From assembly GCA_050908895.1 (NCBI GenBank), contig CP171222.1:186001-250000 (forward strand): DNA of 64,000 nucleotides. Reading direction: 5' to 3'. Source of the stretch: S5-A14a sp050908895. Its GTDB lineage: Bacteria > Bacillota > Clostridia > Peptostreptococcales > Anaerovoracaceae. Under the pieces are notes generated by a model, which saw only the letters and a list, made by a program, of their open reading frames with translations, did not search any database and was not told the origin of the DNA. Below are positions 40,405 to 49,411 of the stretch, one piece after another; the stretch's first letter is position 1, and every line of letters starts with the position of its first letter. The translations under genes and the position numbers were made by a program.

Positions 40405-41244
40405 TTAAATCTCCAAAAGTGGGCTCATTGCATCATGAAGGGCCACATCAAGTTTAAAATCCCTATCTACGATCAAGTCTTCCTCATATAAACGATTTTT
40501 AATTGTTAAGGTAGCTTGAATTGGGGAGTTATTTTCTCTAGAGAGATGAGCCAGCAGAATCCTAGAAATTCCATTATTCCCATGATTACTCTCAGTTAGT
40601 TTTTCTCCTCTTATTTCTTTTTTAAAATTTATCATCTCGTAAATAAACTCACTTGCTGTTTCGTTAGAAAGATGTCCATGGTCGCTCAGAATCCTCCTTT
40701 TAAGTTCATATGGATAAGAACCGCAGTGAAGAATATTTACCTCATGATTAGCCTCTAAAACAAGTAAATCCGAGGTAGCAGCTTCTTTAACCATTTCCCT
40801 GCTAAACACTCCCGTATCAGTTATAATAGTAACTTTCCGTCCTTTCGATTCCAAGCTAAATCCAATTGGTTCTTCTGCATCATGGGACAATGCTATAGGA
40901 TTTACACGAATATCCCCTACAAGAAAAGAGCTATCTTGCGTAGAAATTTTTTCCTCTATTTGGGGAAATTTTTTCCCAATGGCATATTTGGTTCCCTCAG
41001 AGGTGTATATAGTACTGTTTAAAGTTTTTTTACACATCATTCTGAGACTCTTTATATGATCTCCATGTTCGTGGGTAACCAAAATTCCGTTTATTTTCTC
41101 AAGCGAAACCTTGCACATTGACAGCCCCTCTATAATTCTCTTGCCTGCAATTCCTACATCGATAAGCAGGTTTGTATCATCTGTTTTTACCAAATAGCTG
41201 TTTCCGGAGCTTCCACTGGCAAAAGAACAAATTTTTAATGACAT
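40405..41244 (-). CDS. MBL-fold metallohydrolase, WalJ/YycJ-like
   Basis: A 279-residue beta-lactamase fold protein. The metal site motif HEHGDH is at about residues 57-62, with ILVT before it, and further His/Asp sites at SHDAEEP and ITDTGVF. A second His site is NETASEF...SNHGN. This fits the YycJ/WalJ family of single-protein exonuclease-like hydrolases near oriC. It forms an operon with rlmH. Confidence 0.85.
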   Translation of the reverse strand: MSLKICSFASGSSGNSYLVKTDDTNLLIDVGIAGKRIIEGLSMCKVSLEKINGILVTHEHGDHIKSLRMMCKKTLNSTIYTSEGTKYAIGKKFPQIEEKISTQDSSFLVGDIRVNPIALSHDAEEPIGFSLESKGRKVTIITDTGVFSREMVKEAATSDLLVLEANHEVNILHCGSYPYELKRRILSDHGHLSNETASEFIYEMINFKKEIRGEKLTESNHGNNGISRILLAHLSRENNSPIQATLTIKNRLYEEDLIVDRDFKLDVALHDAMSPLLEI

Positions 41245-41375
41245 CTATATTCCTCATTTCTTTATTTCTGAACTTACTTAAATTTTATATCAAACAAATG
41301 AATGTTATTTTTAAACTAAAAACTGGAAATATTATACCACTAAAGCTGTTATTTTAATAACTTTTAATAATACTA

Positions 41376-41403
41376 TTGTAAAATTTTTTCGGTCTGCTAT
41401 AAT
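41376..41403 (+). promoter_or_regulatory. promoter of the RNase HI gene giving a near-leaderless mRNA
   Basis: TTGTAA (41376-41381), 16-bp spacer, TATAAT (41398-41403). The ATG begins 7 bases after the -10 box, at the expected start point of transcription. Confidence 0.65.
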
Positions 41404-41409
41404 CTAGGT

Positions 41410-41970
41410 ATGAAAATTAAGATTTTTACTGATGGCGCATGCTCAGGCAACCAATCCGACAAAAACTACGGTGGCTGGGGTGCGATTTTGAAGTTGGATT
41501 TACACGAAAAAGAAATTTACGGAGGAGAGGCCGATACCACCAATAATAGAATGGAGCTTACTGGTGTGATTGAGGCTTTTTCTGCTTTAAAAAAGCCTAG
41601 CTTATATGTTGATGTTTATACGGATAGTGCATATATTGCTAATTGTTTTAAACAGAAATGGTATCTAAGCTGGAGGCGGAACAGTTGGATAAATTCCTCA
41701 AAGAAACCCGTTGAAAACAGAGATTTGTGGGAAAAGTTACTTGATTTAGTCGAGCAGCACAATGTTAGATTTATAAAAGTTAAGGGACATGTAAGCATGG
41801 AGGCTAACGAATGTACTTTTAATAAACTCTATCATAAATTTCTATCGGACAATTTTTTATCTGATAGTGAATTTTCTCTTGATGACTTTAAAGCTGTAGT
41901 TGAGATGAATATACGGGCCGATGCCTTGGCAGTGAGAGGTGCCAATGAGGTTAAGGCCCAGAACGTATAG
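41410..41970 (+). CDS. rnhA: ribonuclease HI
   Basis: A 186-residue RNase H. Catalytic residues: Asp in FTDGACSGN (about 7), Glu in NRMELTGV, Asp in YTDSAYI, and the His/Asp pair in VKGHVS and RADALA. Between the last two there is an insertion of about 38 residues (ECTFNKLYHKFLSDNFLSDSEFSLDDFKAVVEMN). I recall a similar insertion in other clostridial RNase HI proteins. It removes RNA from RNA-DNA hybrids. No Shine-Dalgarno site upstream. Confidence 0.9.
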   Translation: MKIKIFTDGACSGNQSDKNYGGWGAILKLDLHEKEIYGGEADTTNNRMELTGVIEAFSALKKPSLYVDVYTDSAYIANCFKQKWYLSWRRNSWINSSKKPVENRDLWEKLLDLVEQHNVRFIKVKGHVSMEANECTFNKLYHKFLSDNFLSDSEFSLDDFKAVVEMNIRADALAVRGANEVKAQNV

Positions 41971-42118
41971 CCGGCTTGTCAAATTCACATTTCTCCTAGA
42001 TTGGCTAACATTGATGATGGGACATGTGTTTTTTATTTGCCGACACCCTGTTTAGCGAACCTCTCCGCGCAGGAATTTATAAGTTTCAAAAGTTTTACAT
42101 TTAAGAAAGGAAACGAGG

Positions 42119-43336
42119 ATGCAGAAAAGATTCGTAGGTACAGTTTCAAGAGGTTTGAGAGCACCAATTATTAAAGAGGGTGACGACTTAAAATCCGTTG
42201 TTGTAAACACAGTATTGGAGGCTGCTGAGTGTGGCGAATTCACAATTAGAAATCGTGATGTACTGGCAGTGACAGAATCAATCGTTGCAAGGTCACAGAA
42301 CAACTATGCAACTTTAGATCAAATTGCTCAAAGTTTAAGAAACAAGCTAGATGAAAATGGCTATGAAGGTCAACCTCTTGGCCTAGTATTCCCAATTATG
42401 AGTAGAAACCGTTTTGCTATTTGCCTTAAGGCTATTGCAAGAGGAGTGGATAAAGTAGTACTTCTTCTAGGATATCCATCTGATGAAGTTGGCAATCACC
42501 TTGTTGATCTTGACCTTCTAGATGAGAAAGGCATCAATCCGTATACAGACGTCCTAAATCAAGAACAGTTCGAAAGTCTATTCGGAAAGTCGCGTCATCC
42601 GTTTACCGGCATGGACTATATAAACTACTACAAAGAATTGGCTGAAGCTGAAGGCTGTGAGGTAGAAATATACTTTTCTAAGAATCCTAAGGCAATTGTT
42701 GAATACACTGATTGCGTTCTTGCATGCGATACCCACACAAGACATAGAACGAAGAAGTTAGCAAAGAAAGCTGGCGCGAAAATTGTTTTATCAATGGACG
42801 ATATTATGACAGAATCTGTTGATGGAAGTGGTTATAATCCTGACTTTGGTCTTCTAGGCTCCAATAAATCATCTGAAGAAATGGTTAAATTATTTCCAAT
42901 TAACTGTCAGGCATTTGTTGACGAAATTCAGGCAGAACTCAAAGCAAAGACAAGTAAAGATGTTGAGGTTATGATCTATGGTGACGGTGCCTTCAAAGAC
43001 CCTGTCGGTAAAATTTGGGAACTTGCAGACCCTGTCGTATCTCCCGGTTACACAACAGGTCTTGAGGGGACACCTAATGAGATTAAGCTTAAATACATCG
43101 CTGATAATGAGTTCAAGGATTTATCCGGTGATGAACTGCAGACTGCTGTAAGCAATTACATCGAGGAAAAGGCCAAAGCTGCATCTTCTGTTGAAGATGA
43201 CATGTTGAAACAAGGAACCACTCCTCGTCGTTTAACAGATCTTATTGGTTCATTGTGCGACCTGACATCCGGAAGTGGTGACAAGGGTACACCTTTCGTA
43301 TACATCCAGGGATATTTTGACCACTATACAGACTAA
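42119..43336 (+). CDS. CofE-like F420-0:glutamyl ligase family protein
   Basis: A 405-residue protein with the F420 ligase (CofE) fold: TVSRGLRAPIIKEGDDL (about 8-24), RNRDVLAVTESIVARSQNNY (about 44-63) and GYTTGLEGTPNEIK near the C-terminal part. Its longer C-terminal half (about 190-405) is not typical of classical CofE. Clostridia of this kind are not known to make F420, so it may join Glu or another amino acid to a different substrate. Single gene; AGGAAACGAGG before ATG. Confidence 0.75.
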   Translation: MQKRFVGTVSRGLRAPIIKEGDDLKSVVVNTVLEAAECGEFTIRNRDVLAVTESIVARSQNNYATLDQIAQSLRNKLDENGYEGQPLGLVFPIMSRNRFAICLKAIARGVDKVVLLLGYPSDEVGNHLVDLDLLDEKGINPYTDVLNQEQFESLFGKSRHPFTGMDYINYYKELAEAEGCEVEIYFSKNPKAIVEYTDCVLACDTHTRHRTKKLAKKAGAKIVLSMDDIMTESVDGSGYNPDFGLLGSNKSSEEMVKLFPINCQAFVDEIQAELKAKTSKDVEVMIYGDGAFKDPVGKIWELADPVVSPGYTTGLEGTPNEIKLKYIADNEFKDLSGDELQTAVSNYIEEKAKAASSVEDDMLKQGTTPRRLTDLIGSLCDLTSGSGDKGTPFVYIQGYFDHYTD

Positions 43337-43352
43337 TCCGTTCTTTATAAAA

Positions 43353-43391
43353 GGAATAGGTTCACCAATTGGTGAACCCATTCCTTTTTTT
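43353..43391 (+). terminator. terminator of the CofE-like gene
   Basis: GGAATAGGTTCACC and GGTGAACCCATTCC pair and a run of seven T follows. Confidence 0.85.
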
Positions 43392-43444
43392 GATTTCACA
43401 TATTAATTATACATTTGCTAGAATTTACTTTTCGCAATTATCTA

Positions 43445-44032
43445 TTACTTAAGCACTTTTTTAGTTTTATTTTTTTTATATATCTTTACATCCTGCTTCA
43501 TGAATTTTCTCATAAAAAATGCTTCGGCAATTGTATCTACTAAATCTGCAGCAAAGTACATGTAGAAAGAAACCAGAAACAAGAAATCTACCCAAGGGGG
43601 AATCACATTTATAAGTTCAATGATTATAGGCTGTACGAGAACCAAGCATCCGGCTAAAAAAATAGTTACTTTTAAGCTATGAACAAAACAAGTATATCCA
43701 TGAATATTAAGGAATCTCCCCGAGTAGTTCCAGTACCTATTAGCAGTAACAATATGTACCAGTATTCCTGCAAAAAGTTCCACAAGTGTGGCAATTGTAA
43801 ATATAAGAAGTAACATATACTCCAAATCTTCAGTTAATTCATAAGTAGCAAATAAACACAGCAGCATCATAACGCCATAGATTGGCATGTATGGCCCTCT
43901 AAAAAGGCCTCGATCAAATCTATGCTTATCCTTTAACAGACAATAGATATTATCTAAAATCCAGCCTCCAGCAGAATATATCGCAAAAAGCTGCATTACT
44001 TCGATTATGTTAAAATCCCAACTTTTACTCAT
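43445..44032 (-). CDS. membrane protein, putative ABC-transporter type IV (PF06541-like)
   Basis: A 195-residue protein with about five transmembrane helices and the FDRGLFRGPYMPIYG motif (about 39-53) typical of this clostridial membrane family, plus VANRYWNYSGRFLNIHG. The family is annotated as putative permease but its substrate is unknown. Its ATG overlaps the end of the SanA-like gene by 8 bases. A basic C-terminus (KKNKTKKVLK) closes it. Confidence 0.8.
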   Translation of the reverse strand: MSKSWDFNIIEVMQLFAIYSAGGWILDNIYCLLKDKHRFDRGLFRGPYMPIYGVMMLLCLFATYELTEDLEYMLLLIFTIATLVELFAGILVHIVTANRYWNYSGRFLNIHGYTCFVHSLKVTIFLAGCLVLVQPIIIELINVIPPWVDFLFLVSFYMYFAADLVDTIAEAFFMRKFMKQDVKIYKKNKTKKVLK

Positions 44033-44798
44033 AATAAAAACCTGATATCAAATTATTTGAAGCATTTCCATCTTTCCTTTGGTGCGTAAAGCTTCCATCA
44101 CCATTTATATCAATTTTTTCATCTTTGTATTGAGGAATTTTCCCCCACTTCAAAACCCAAAAGTCCTTATTATTTGCCATTATCTCTCTGAATATCAAAA
44201 GAATATTATCCTTATGTATTTCCCTTGGCCTAACCTGATCACTTGCAACACCTCTTGTCTTCATATCAGCTTTTTGGCCAATGTAAATTGCTCTGGGAAG
44301 ATGAAAGGATTGAGTTACAACTACGGCATGTTTTATACCGAAAATTTGTTTTGCTCTTACCATACTTGCACATGTATTATAACCTTTATGATCACAAAAT
44401 ATGTTTTCTGCCGGAACTCCCCCATTCTTAAGGTAATTCAACATAGGTGTTATCTCATTGTAATAGTCTTTACCATCGTTATCACCTGATACAAGAATCT
44501 TAGGCGCAACTCCTTTGTTATACAAATCCAGAGCGGTATCCAGTCTCGCTTGAAGTATAGGTGATGGTTTTTTATCTTCTCTCACAGAAGCACCTAAAAC
44601 TATAATTGCTTCAGCATTGAAATTTTTTGTTTTTTCTACATCTAATGAAACTTTTTCTTGTGTATATCTACCAATGACATTGGGTTTTTCTAATGTTCTT
44701 ATATGGTTACTTATTGAGTATATTGAAAATCCAATCAAGAGGAGGATTCCCAGTATTCCCATAGCTATTTTGTGTCTTCTTTTTTTCTTTAAATACAT
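44025..44798 (-). CDS. SanA/YdcF-like (DUF218) membrane-anchored protein
   Basis: A 257-residue protein with one N-terminal transmembrane helix (residues about 11-32) and an extracytoplasmic DUF218 domain: AIVVLGASV-like IIVLGASVRED, KILVSGDNDG, EDIFCDHKGYNTCASMVRAKQIF and VVTQSFHLPRA. Family proteins act in cell-envelope maintenance (E. coli SanA) with unknown chemistry. ATG 44798 (MYLKKKRRHK) with AGAGG upstream. It forms an operon with the type IV membrane protein. Confidence 0.85.
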   Translation of the reverse strand: MYLKKKRRHKIAMGILGILLLIGFSIYSISNHIRTLEKPNVIGRYTQEKVSLDVEKTKNFNAEAIIVLGASVREDKKPSPILQARLDTALDLYNKGVAPKILVSGDNDGKDYYNEITPMLNYLKNGGVPAENIFCDHKGYNTCASMVRAKQIFGIKHAVVVTQSFHLPRAIYIGQKADMKTRGVASDQVRPREIHKDNILLIFREIMANNKDFWVLKWGKIPQYKDEKIDINGDGSFTHQRKDGNASNNLISGFYYE

Positions 44799-44820
44799 GT
44801 TTGCCTCTGCTATCAATATT

Positions 44821-44849
44821 TTGCATTTATGCTGAAATTATGTTACAAT
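44821..44849 (+). promoter_or_regulatory. promoter of the aroF-aroB operon
   Basis: TTGCAT (44821-44826), 17-bp spacer, TACAAT (44844-44849), 50 bases before the start. Confidence 0.65.
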
Positions 44850-44899
44850 TCAGTTATTATAGTATACCACAGAGGAGCCAAAAATCATAATAAATTACT

Positions 44900-45718
44900 A
44901 TGGGATTGTTAGTTTCAAGAAAAGAAAAACAAGAAAATACAATTATAAATATAGGTAATGTCACAATTGGTGATGGCTCTTTGTGTTTAATCGCAGGACC
45001 ATGTACTATTGAAAATTGGGATCAGCTTGCTATTATTGCTGACGGCATCATTACTACCGGTGTTAGCATTCTTAGAGGTGGTGCATATAAACCAAGAACC
45101 TCCTCTTATTCATTTCAGGGTCTTGGCGAGAAGGGCCTTAAACTTCTTTCTCGTGCAAAATATGAGTTTGGCATACCAACAGTCTCTGAAATAGTTGATA
45201 TCGCTGATTTATCGTTTTTTTGCGATGTGGATATTTTGCAGATTGGAGCAAAAAATATGCAGAATTATCCTCTGCTTACCGCCCTGGGTAAGCAAAATAA
45301 ACCTATCCTTCTTAAGCGTGGTTGGAGCAATACTATTGATGAATTTTTAGAAAGTGCTGAGTATATCTACCGGGAAGGAAATCATAATATAATTCTCTGT
45401 GATCGCGGTATTAGGACTTTCGAACCTTCTACCCGGAACTCTTTTGATATTAACTCTATCCCTCTTTTAAAAGAGAAAACCCATTTGCCGGTAATAGGCG
45501 ATCCAAGTCACGGAACAGGAGTTTCAAGTTTGGTTACACCTGTAAGTCTTGCAATTGTTGCTGCGGGTGCAGATGGTCTGATGATTGAAGTTCATGAAAA
45601 TCCGGATTGTGCCCTATGCGATGGGTTTCAATCAATTAAAATAAAAGAATTACGTAGTTTAGAGAAAAGAGCAAGAATGTATGAAAAAATACGAAATCTC
45701 GACAGCGAATCCATATAA
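44900..45718 (+). CDS. aroF: 3-deoxy-7-phosphoheptulonate synthase (DAHP synthase, AroF/KDO8PS-like)
   Basis: A 272-residue TIM-barrel enzyme joining phosphoenolpyruvate and erythrose-4-phosphate at the entry of the shikimate pathway. Key segments: CLIAGPCTIENWDQL (about 29-43), ILRGGAYKPRTSSYSFQG, IGAKNMQN, LKRGWSNTIDEFL, DPSHGTG (about 201-207) and IEVHENPDCALCDG. It lacks the N-terminal ferredoxin-like regulatory domain, so classic feedback control is absent. Ribosome site AGGAG lies unusually far upstream (about 22 bases). Confidence 0.92.
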   Translation: MGLLVSRKEKQENTIINIGNVTIGDGSLCLIAGPCTIENWDQLAIIADGIITTGVSILRGGAYKPRTSSYSFQGLGEKGLKLLSRAKYEFGIPTVSEIVDIADLSFFCDVDILQIGAKNMQNYPLLTALGKQNKPILLKRGWSNTIDEFLESAEYIYREGNHNIILCDRGIRTFEPSTRNSFDINSIPLLKEKTHLPVIGDPSHGTGVSSLVTPVSLAIVAAGADGLMIEVHENPDCALCDGFQSIKIKELRSLEKRARMYEKIRNLDSESI

Positions 45719-46724
45719 TATATATGTCGCCGAAGGAATACTATCAAATAGCGGTAAGCTAATAAACGAAATTTTAGAACCTTGTAAAATTGCAATTATA
45801 ACAGATACAAATGTGAATGGTCTTTATTCTCAAGTATTTATCACATCCCTTATAGAGCATGGATTTGAAGTTTCAAAGATTATCTTTCCGTCCGGGGAAC
45901 ATTCAAAAAATATAAATACATACAGTAACTTACTTGAGGCTCTCGCCGACGAAGGAATCAGTAGATCTGATGCGATTGCCGCCCTCGGCGGTGGAGTTGT
46001 TGGTGATATCAGTGGATTTGCTGCTGCAACATATATGAGAGGGATTAAGTACATCCACATACCAACATCTTTTGTTGCATCCATTGATTCTTCTATTGGT
46101 GGGAAAACCGGTATTAATCTGCTTTCCGGTAAAAATTTAGCCGGTGCTTTTTGGCAGCCATCTCTTGTAATATGTGACCCCAAAGTACTTGAAACTTTAC
46201 CGGAACCTCAGTTATTTGAGGGAGTAGCAGAAGCTATAAAGATAGGCATTACCTCTGATTCGGGGCTTATAAATAAAGTTTTGGAACATGAATATACCTA
46301 TGTTATAGAGCGTGCAATTTCTATCAAGAAATCTATTGTTGAAGCTGATGAGCGTGATGTAGGCCTTAGACAGATACTTAACTTTGGGCATACTATAGGC
46401 CATTGTATCGAGAAAGCAAGTTCATACAACATTTCTCACGGCAATGCTGTTGCAAAGGGTATGGCCGCTGAAGCAAAAGCCAGTGCTTTGATGGGGTTTA
46501 CTTCTCAAGAAACAGCTGATGAAATTGCTGAAATACTTGAAAAGGCTGGTTTTGATCTTTCAATTGACTATAAGCTAGACGACTTATATCACTATGCTCT
46601 TCTTGACAAGAAAATTTCTATGGGGAAAATAACTATAGTTGTGCCTAATAAAGTTGGGCAGTGTCACCTAGCTAAAATATCCGTTCCTGAGCTTAGAGCT
46701 TTCTTTGAGAAAGCTGTAGGTTGA
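45681..46724 (+). CDS. aroB: 3-dehydroquinate synthase
   Basis: A 347-residue enzyme converting DAHP to 3-dehydroquinate with NAD and a metal. Seen: ALGGGVVGDISGFAAATYMRGIKYIHIPTSFVASIDSSIGGKTGIN (about 100-145), with the metal ligands in GVAEAIKIG, LNFGHTIGHCIE and ISHGNAVAKGM. It overlaps the aroF gene by 38 bases in another frame, so translation is coupled. The next steps of the pathway are not in the window. Confidence 0.95.
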   Translation: MKKYEISTANPYNIYVAEGILSNSGKLINEILEPCKIAIITDTNVNGLYSQVFITSLIEHGFEVSKIIFPSGEHSKNINTYSNLLEALADEGISRSDAIAALGGGVVGDISGFAAATYMRGIKYIHIPTSFVASIDSSIGGKTGINLLSGKNLAGAFWQPSLVICDPKVLETLPEPQLFEGVAEAIKIGITSDSGLINKVLEHEYTYVIERAISIKKSIVEADERDVGLRQILNFGHTIGHCIEKASSYNISHGNAVAKGMAAEAKASALMGFTSQETADEIAEILEKAGFDLSIDYKLDDLYHYALLDKKISMGKITIVVPNKVGQCHLAKISVPELRAFFEKAVG

Positions 46725-46754
46725 TAATATAACTTTAAAAATGGAGGTCACTTT

Positions 46755-46775
46755 ATGAAAAGAAAATACCTGTAA
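46755..46775 (+). other. 6-codon minigene after aroB
   Basis: ATG AAA AGA AAA TAC CTG TAA with a good GGAGG site 7 bases upstream, ending inside a 16-bp hairpin. It looks like the start of a further operon gene that was lost, or a leader-type peptide. Confidence 0.35.
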
Positions 46776-46812
46776 ATAAATCCTTGAATCAAGAGCTTAT
46801 TTACAGGTATTT
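46764..46812. terminator. bidirectional terminator after aroB
   Basis: AAATACCTGTAAATAA (46764-46779) and its exact complement (46797-46812). It would end both the aro operon and the convergent acetyltransferase gene. Confidence 0.65.
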
Positions 46813-46820
46813 CTTATTTA

Positions 46821-47378
46821 TCACTTCATTCTCTCTTCCCACTCTTCTTTTGTCAATGAAAACACAAGAGAATCTCTTAATTCCCCCGTGTACACCCTAT
46901 AGGCCTTCCTAATTTTTCCTTCATATGTGAATCCGCATTTTTCGGCAATTCTTTGAGAGCGCTTGTTTACAGGAGAGGTGCATATAGTCATAATCTCCAG
47001 GTTAAGATCCTGAAAACCATATTGGATAACAGCTTTTGCAGCTTCTGTCATGTAACCCCTTCCCCACATATCATGAGCTAGGCTATAGCCGATTTCCTTA
47101 GTCTTGGCATCCGGTCTAAATCTGTCCATTTCCATAGCTATTGTCCCAATTATAGGTGAATACGAACCATCCCCCTGTAGGACTCTAATACCCCAGGTTC
47201 CATTGGGCATAAATAGTTCCTCTATTATCATTTCCGATTCTTCAACGCTGTCATGGGGTTTCCAACCGGCATGAGGACCCACATCAGAATGTTTTGCATA
47301 TGCATAAAGATCAGGTGCGTCTTCCTTCTTAAAAGATACGAGTTTGAGTCTAGGCGTAACTAAAGTTTTTCGCTCCAT
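46821..47378 (-). CDS. RimJ/RimL-type GNAT acetyltransferase
   Basis: A 185-residue acetyltransferase: TPRLKLVSFKKEDAPDLYAYAKHSDV at the start, IGYSLAHDMWGRGYMTEAAKAVIQYGF (about 92-118, CoA-binding region), SPVNKRSQRIAEKCGFTYEGKIRKAYR. It acetylates an N-terminus or amino group of an unknown substrate. Stands before the LtaS-like gene, 17 bases apart. Confidence 0.88.
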   Translation of the reverse strand: MERKTLVTPRLKLVSFKKEDAPDLYAYAKHSDVGPHAGWKPHDSVEESEMIIEELFMPNGTWGIRVLQGDGSYSPIIGTIAMEMDRFRPDAKTKEIGYSLAHDMWGRGYMTEAAKAVIQYGFQDLNLEIMTICTSPVNKRSQRIAEKCGFTYEGKIRKAYRVYTGELRDSLVFSLTKEEWEERMK

Positions 47379-47395
47379 TCTACTCTCCTTTATAA

Positions 47396-49411
47396 TTATT
47401 CCGTGGTGCTGATTATCTCCTTGCTGTTTCTATCTATCTGACTTACTTTTAACTCTCCCGCTTTGCTTGGATCAACTTCATCAACAAGACCAAGGAGTGT
47501 TGGTCCTAAATAAAAAGTTTTCAATAATTCACCTTTTAAAGATACTTTGCTATATTCAGTAAAATTCTGCCCTTTTATGTAATATTTCTTACCGGCCTTT
47601 ACTATTTTTTCAACTTTTATAGGTTTTACTCCCATTTTCATATCTGATGATTTTACAGCGATTTTACCTCCATAAGCATAATTTTGTCCATATAAGGAAT
47701 CAAATGCCAAGGTTTTCAATCCTTTAAGATATTCCGGTTTGCTTCTATCTACATTCTGTCCGTACTGAATTATATTACCTGCTTTTATTCCAAGTCTTTC
47801 AAACAAAACACTGCTAAGCTCAAAGGCATTCAACTTTCCATCTTCTTTCGGCATTGAAAAATTTGACCAAACCACATACTGTGTTAAATAAAGATCTTTT
47901 GGTGCATAAGTTTCTTCTGTTATATCCAGAGCCGGTATGTGGTCTCCAAACATAACCAAAACTGTCGGCTCATCAAATTTATCAAGTTCCTCGGTCAACT
48001 TCTTTACAAATTTATCCATTTCGTAAACCTGGTTTACATAATATTCAAATTTCCACTTAAGCTCTTCACTTGGAGCTGCAGTAATATTTATAGCCGGATT
48101 CTTAATAAGCTGCTCCGGTGGATATTTACCATGACCCTGAACAGAAATCGTATGAATATAGTCTCTACCCTCACTGCTTTTAAGAGCATCCATAATTGCC
48201 CCCGTAAGAATAGCATCTTTTGCCCAATTCTTAGGTGTCTTATCTACATCACTCATGTATTCAACGGATGTGAATGTATCAAAACCGAGATTCTTAAATA
48301 CCAAATGTCTATTATAGAAAACTGCCCTATGATTGTGTATTGCATGAGTGCTATATCCTAATGTTTTAAGGTCAAATGCCGTACTTTCCATAGGCTTATC
48401 GGTTAATACGGATTTGTATGGGTATTCACCCGGTCCAAAGAATCTTGCGCTAACCCCGGTGAGGGTTTCAAATTCAGTATTAGCAGTACCTGCACCACAT
48501 GCCGGTACCTCTAAATCCCCTGAAGAATATTTCCCCATAAGCTCCCTATAAAAAGGCATTGGATCTTGATCGCACTGGATATTTTTAAATAGCTTAGGAT
48601 CAACAAAAGATTCCAGCTGTAAATATATTATATTAGGATATCTTTTGCTATTTGCGGTGTCTCCTGCTTTAAAATCATCCTCTTTAAGCTTATATAAGCC
48701 CGCAGAGGAAAGAATTTTTTCGACTGATTTTTCTGAATAATTCACAGGCTTCTTAATCCCGGTATTAACCCAAGTACTAATAAAACAATAAGGTATGCCA
48801 TAGTCTCTATAAGCATACGCCAAATTTCCGAAAAAAGTTTTAACAATGCCACTATTGATAGCTCCCATAGTAGCTGCACCTGTAAGTATGCATACCAAAA
48901 GAAACCCTGCAACATTTCTTCTATAATCTATTTTTTCTTTTTTCTTAGGACCTTTTATGAATAAAACAACTACTCCGATAACTATGAGCAAAAGACCTAC
49001 CGCTATCAGCGTAATTTGTAGCTTGGAAAGATAATTAGTTATCAAAGTTGCCCCTTCTGTTATTGCACTAAGGTCTTTGACAGTGAAAGGCGTCATTCTC
49101 TGCGTTAAAATTACACCATTGGCAATACCTATGGAAAGCCATAAAGAAGATATTATTGTTATGGCAAATACCCTCCTTCTAAATAGTGCCGCAAAACATA
49201 AAGTGGAGAATATAATTAATACATTATAAAGGAATACTAATGGAAAATTGACTAAAAACTGTACACCGGCTGCCCAAGACTCTCCTTTTCTCGCTAATGT
49301 TTCCATAAATAGATTTATAATAAAGGCATGGGCTACACAAAATCCTAAGAATCCATGCCTGTATTTATCAAAAACTGCTTTTACATCTTTGACATTTCTC
49401 ACTTCTTCCAT
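47396..49411 (-). CDS. LTA-synthase-like sulfatase-fold membrane enzyme
   Basis: A 671-residue LtaS-type protein with five N-terminal transmembrane helices (about 15-215) and an extracellular sulfatase domain. Seen: YLQLESFVD (metal Glu), GAGTANTEFETLTG with the catalytic Thr, HNHRAVFYNR, and GDHIPALD near 500. LtaS polymerises glycerol-phosphate onto a lipid to make lipoteichoic acid. A C-terminal ~110-residue beta domain is unusual for LtaS. Overlaps the rsmA stop by 1 base. Confidence 0.88.
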   Translation of the reverse strand: MEEVRNVKDVKAVFDKYRHGFLGFCVAHAFIINLFMETLARKGESWAAGVQFLVNFPLVFLYNVLIIFSTLCFAALFRRRVFAITIISSLWLSIGIANGVILTQRMTPFTVKDLSAITEGATLITNYLSKLQITLIAVGLLLIVIGVVVLFIKGPKKKEKIDYRRNVAGFLLVCILTGAATMGAINSGIVKTFFGNLAYAYRDYGIPYCFISTWVNTGIKKPVNYSEKSVEKILSSAGLYKLKEDDFKAGDTANSKRYPNIIYLQLESFVDPKLFKNIQCDQDPMPFYRELMGKYSSGDLEVPACGAGTANTEFETLTGVSARFFGPGEYPYKSVLTDKPMESTAFDLKTLGYSTHAIHNHRAVFYNRHLVFKNLGFDTFTSVEYMSDVDKTPKNWAKDAILTGAIMDALKSSEGRDYIHTISVQGHGKYPPEQLIKNPAINITAAPSEELKWKFEYYVNQVYEMDKFVKKLTEELDKFDEPTVLVMFGDHIPALDITEETYAPKDLYLTQYVVWSNFSMPKEDGKLNAFELSSVLFERLGIKAGNIIQYGQNVDRSKPEYLKGLKTLAFDSLYGQNYAYGGKIAVKSSDMKMGVKPIKVEKIVKAGKKYYIKGQNFTEYSKVSLKGELLKTFYLGPTLLGLVDEVDPSKAGELKVSQIDRNSKEIISTTE

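Noticed and set aside
44880..44940. Possible frameshift at the start of aroF, because the ribosome site is far from the ATG
   Set aside because: The other frame gives no DAHP-synthase-like sequence, and the used frame is complete from the barrel start.
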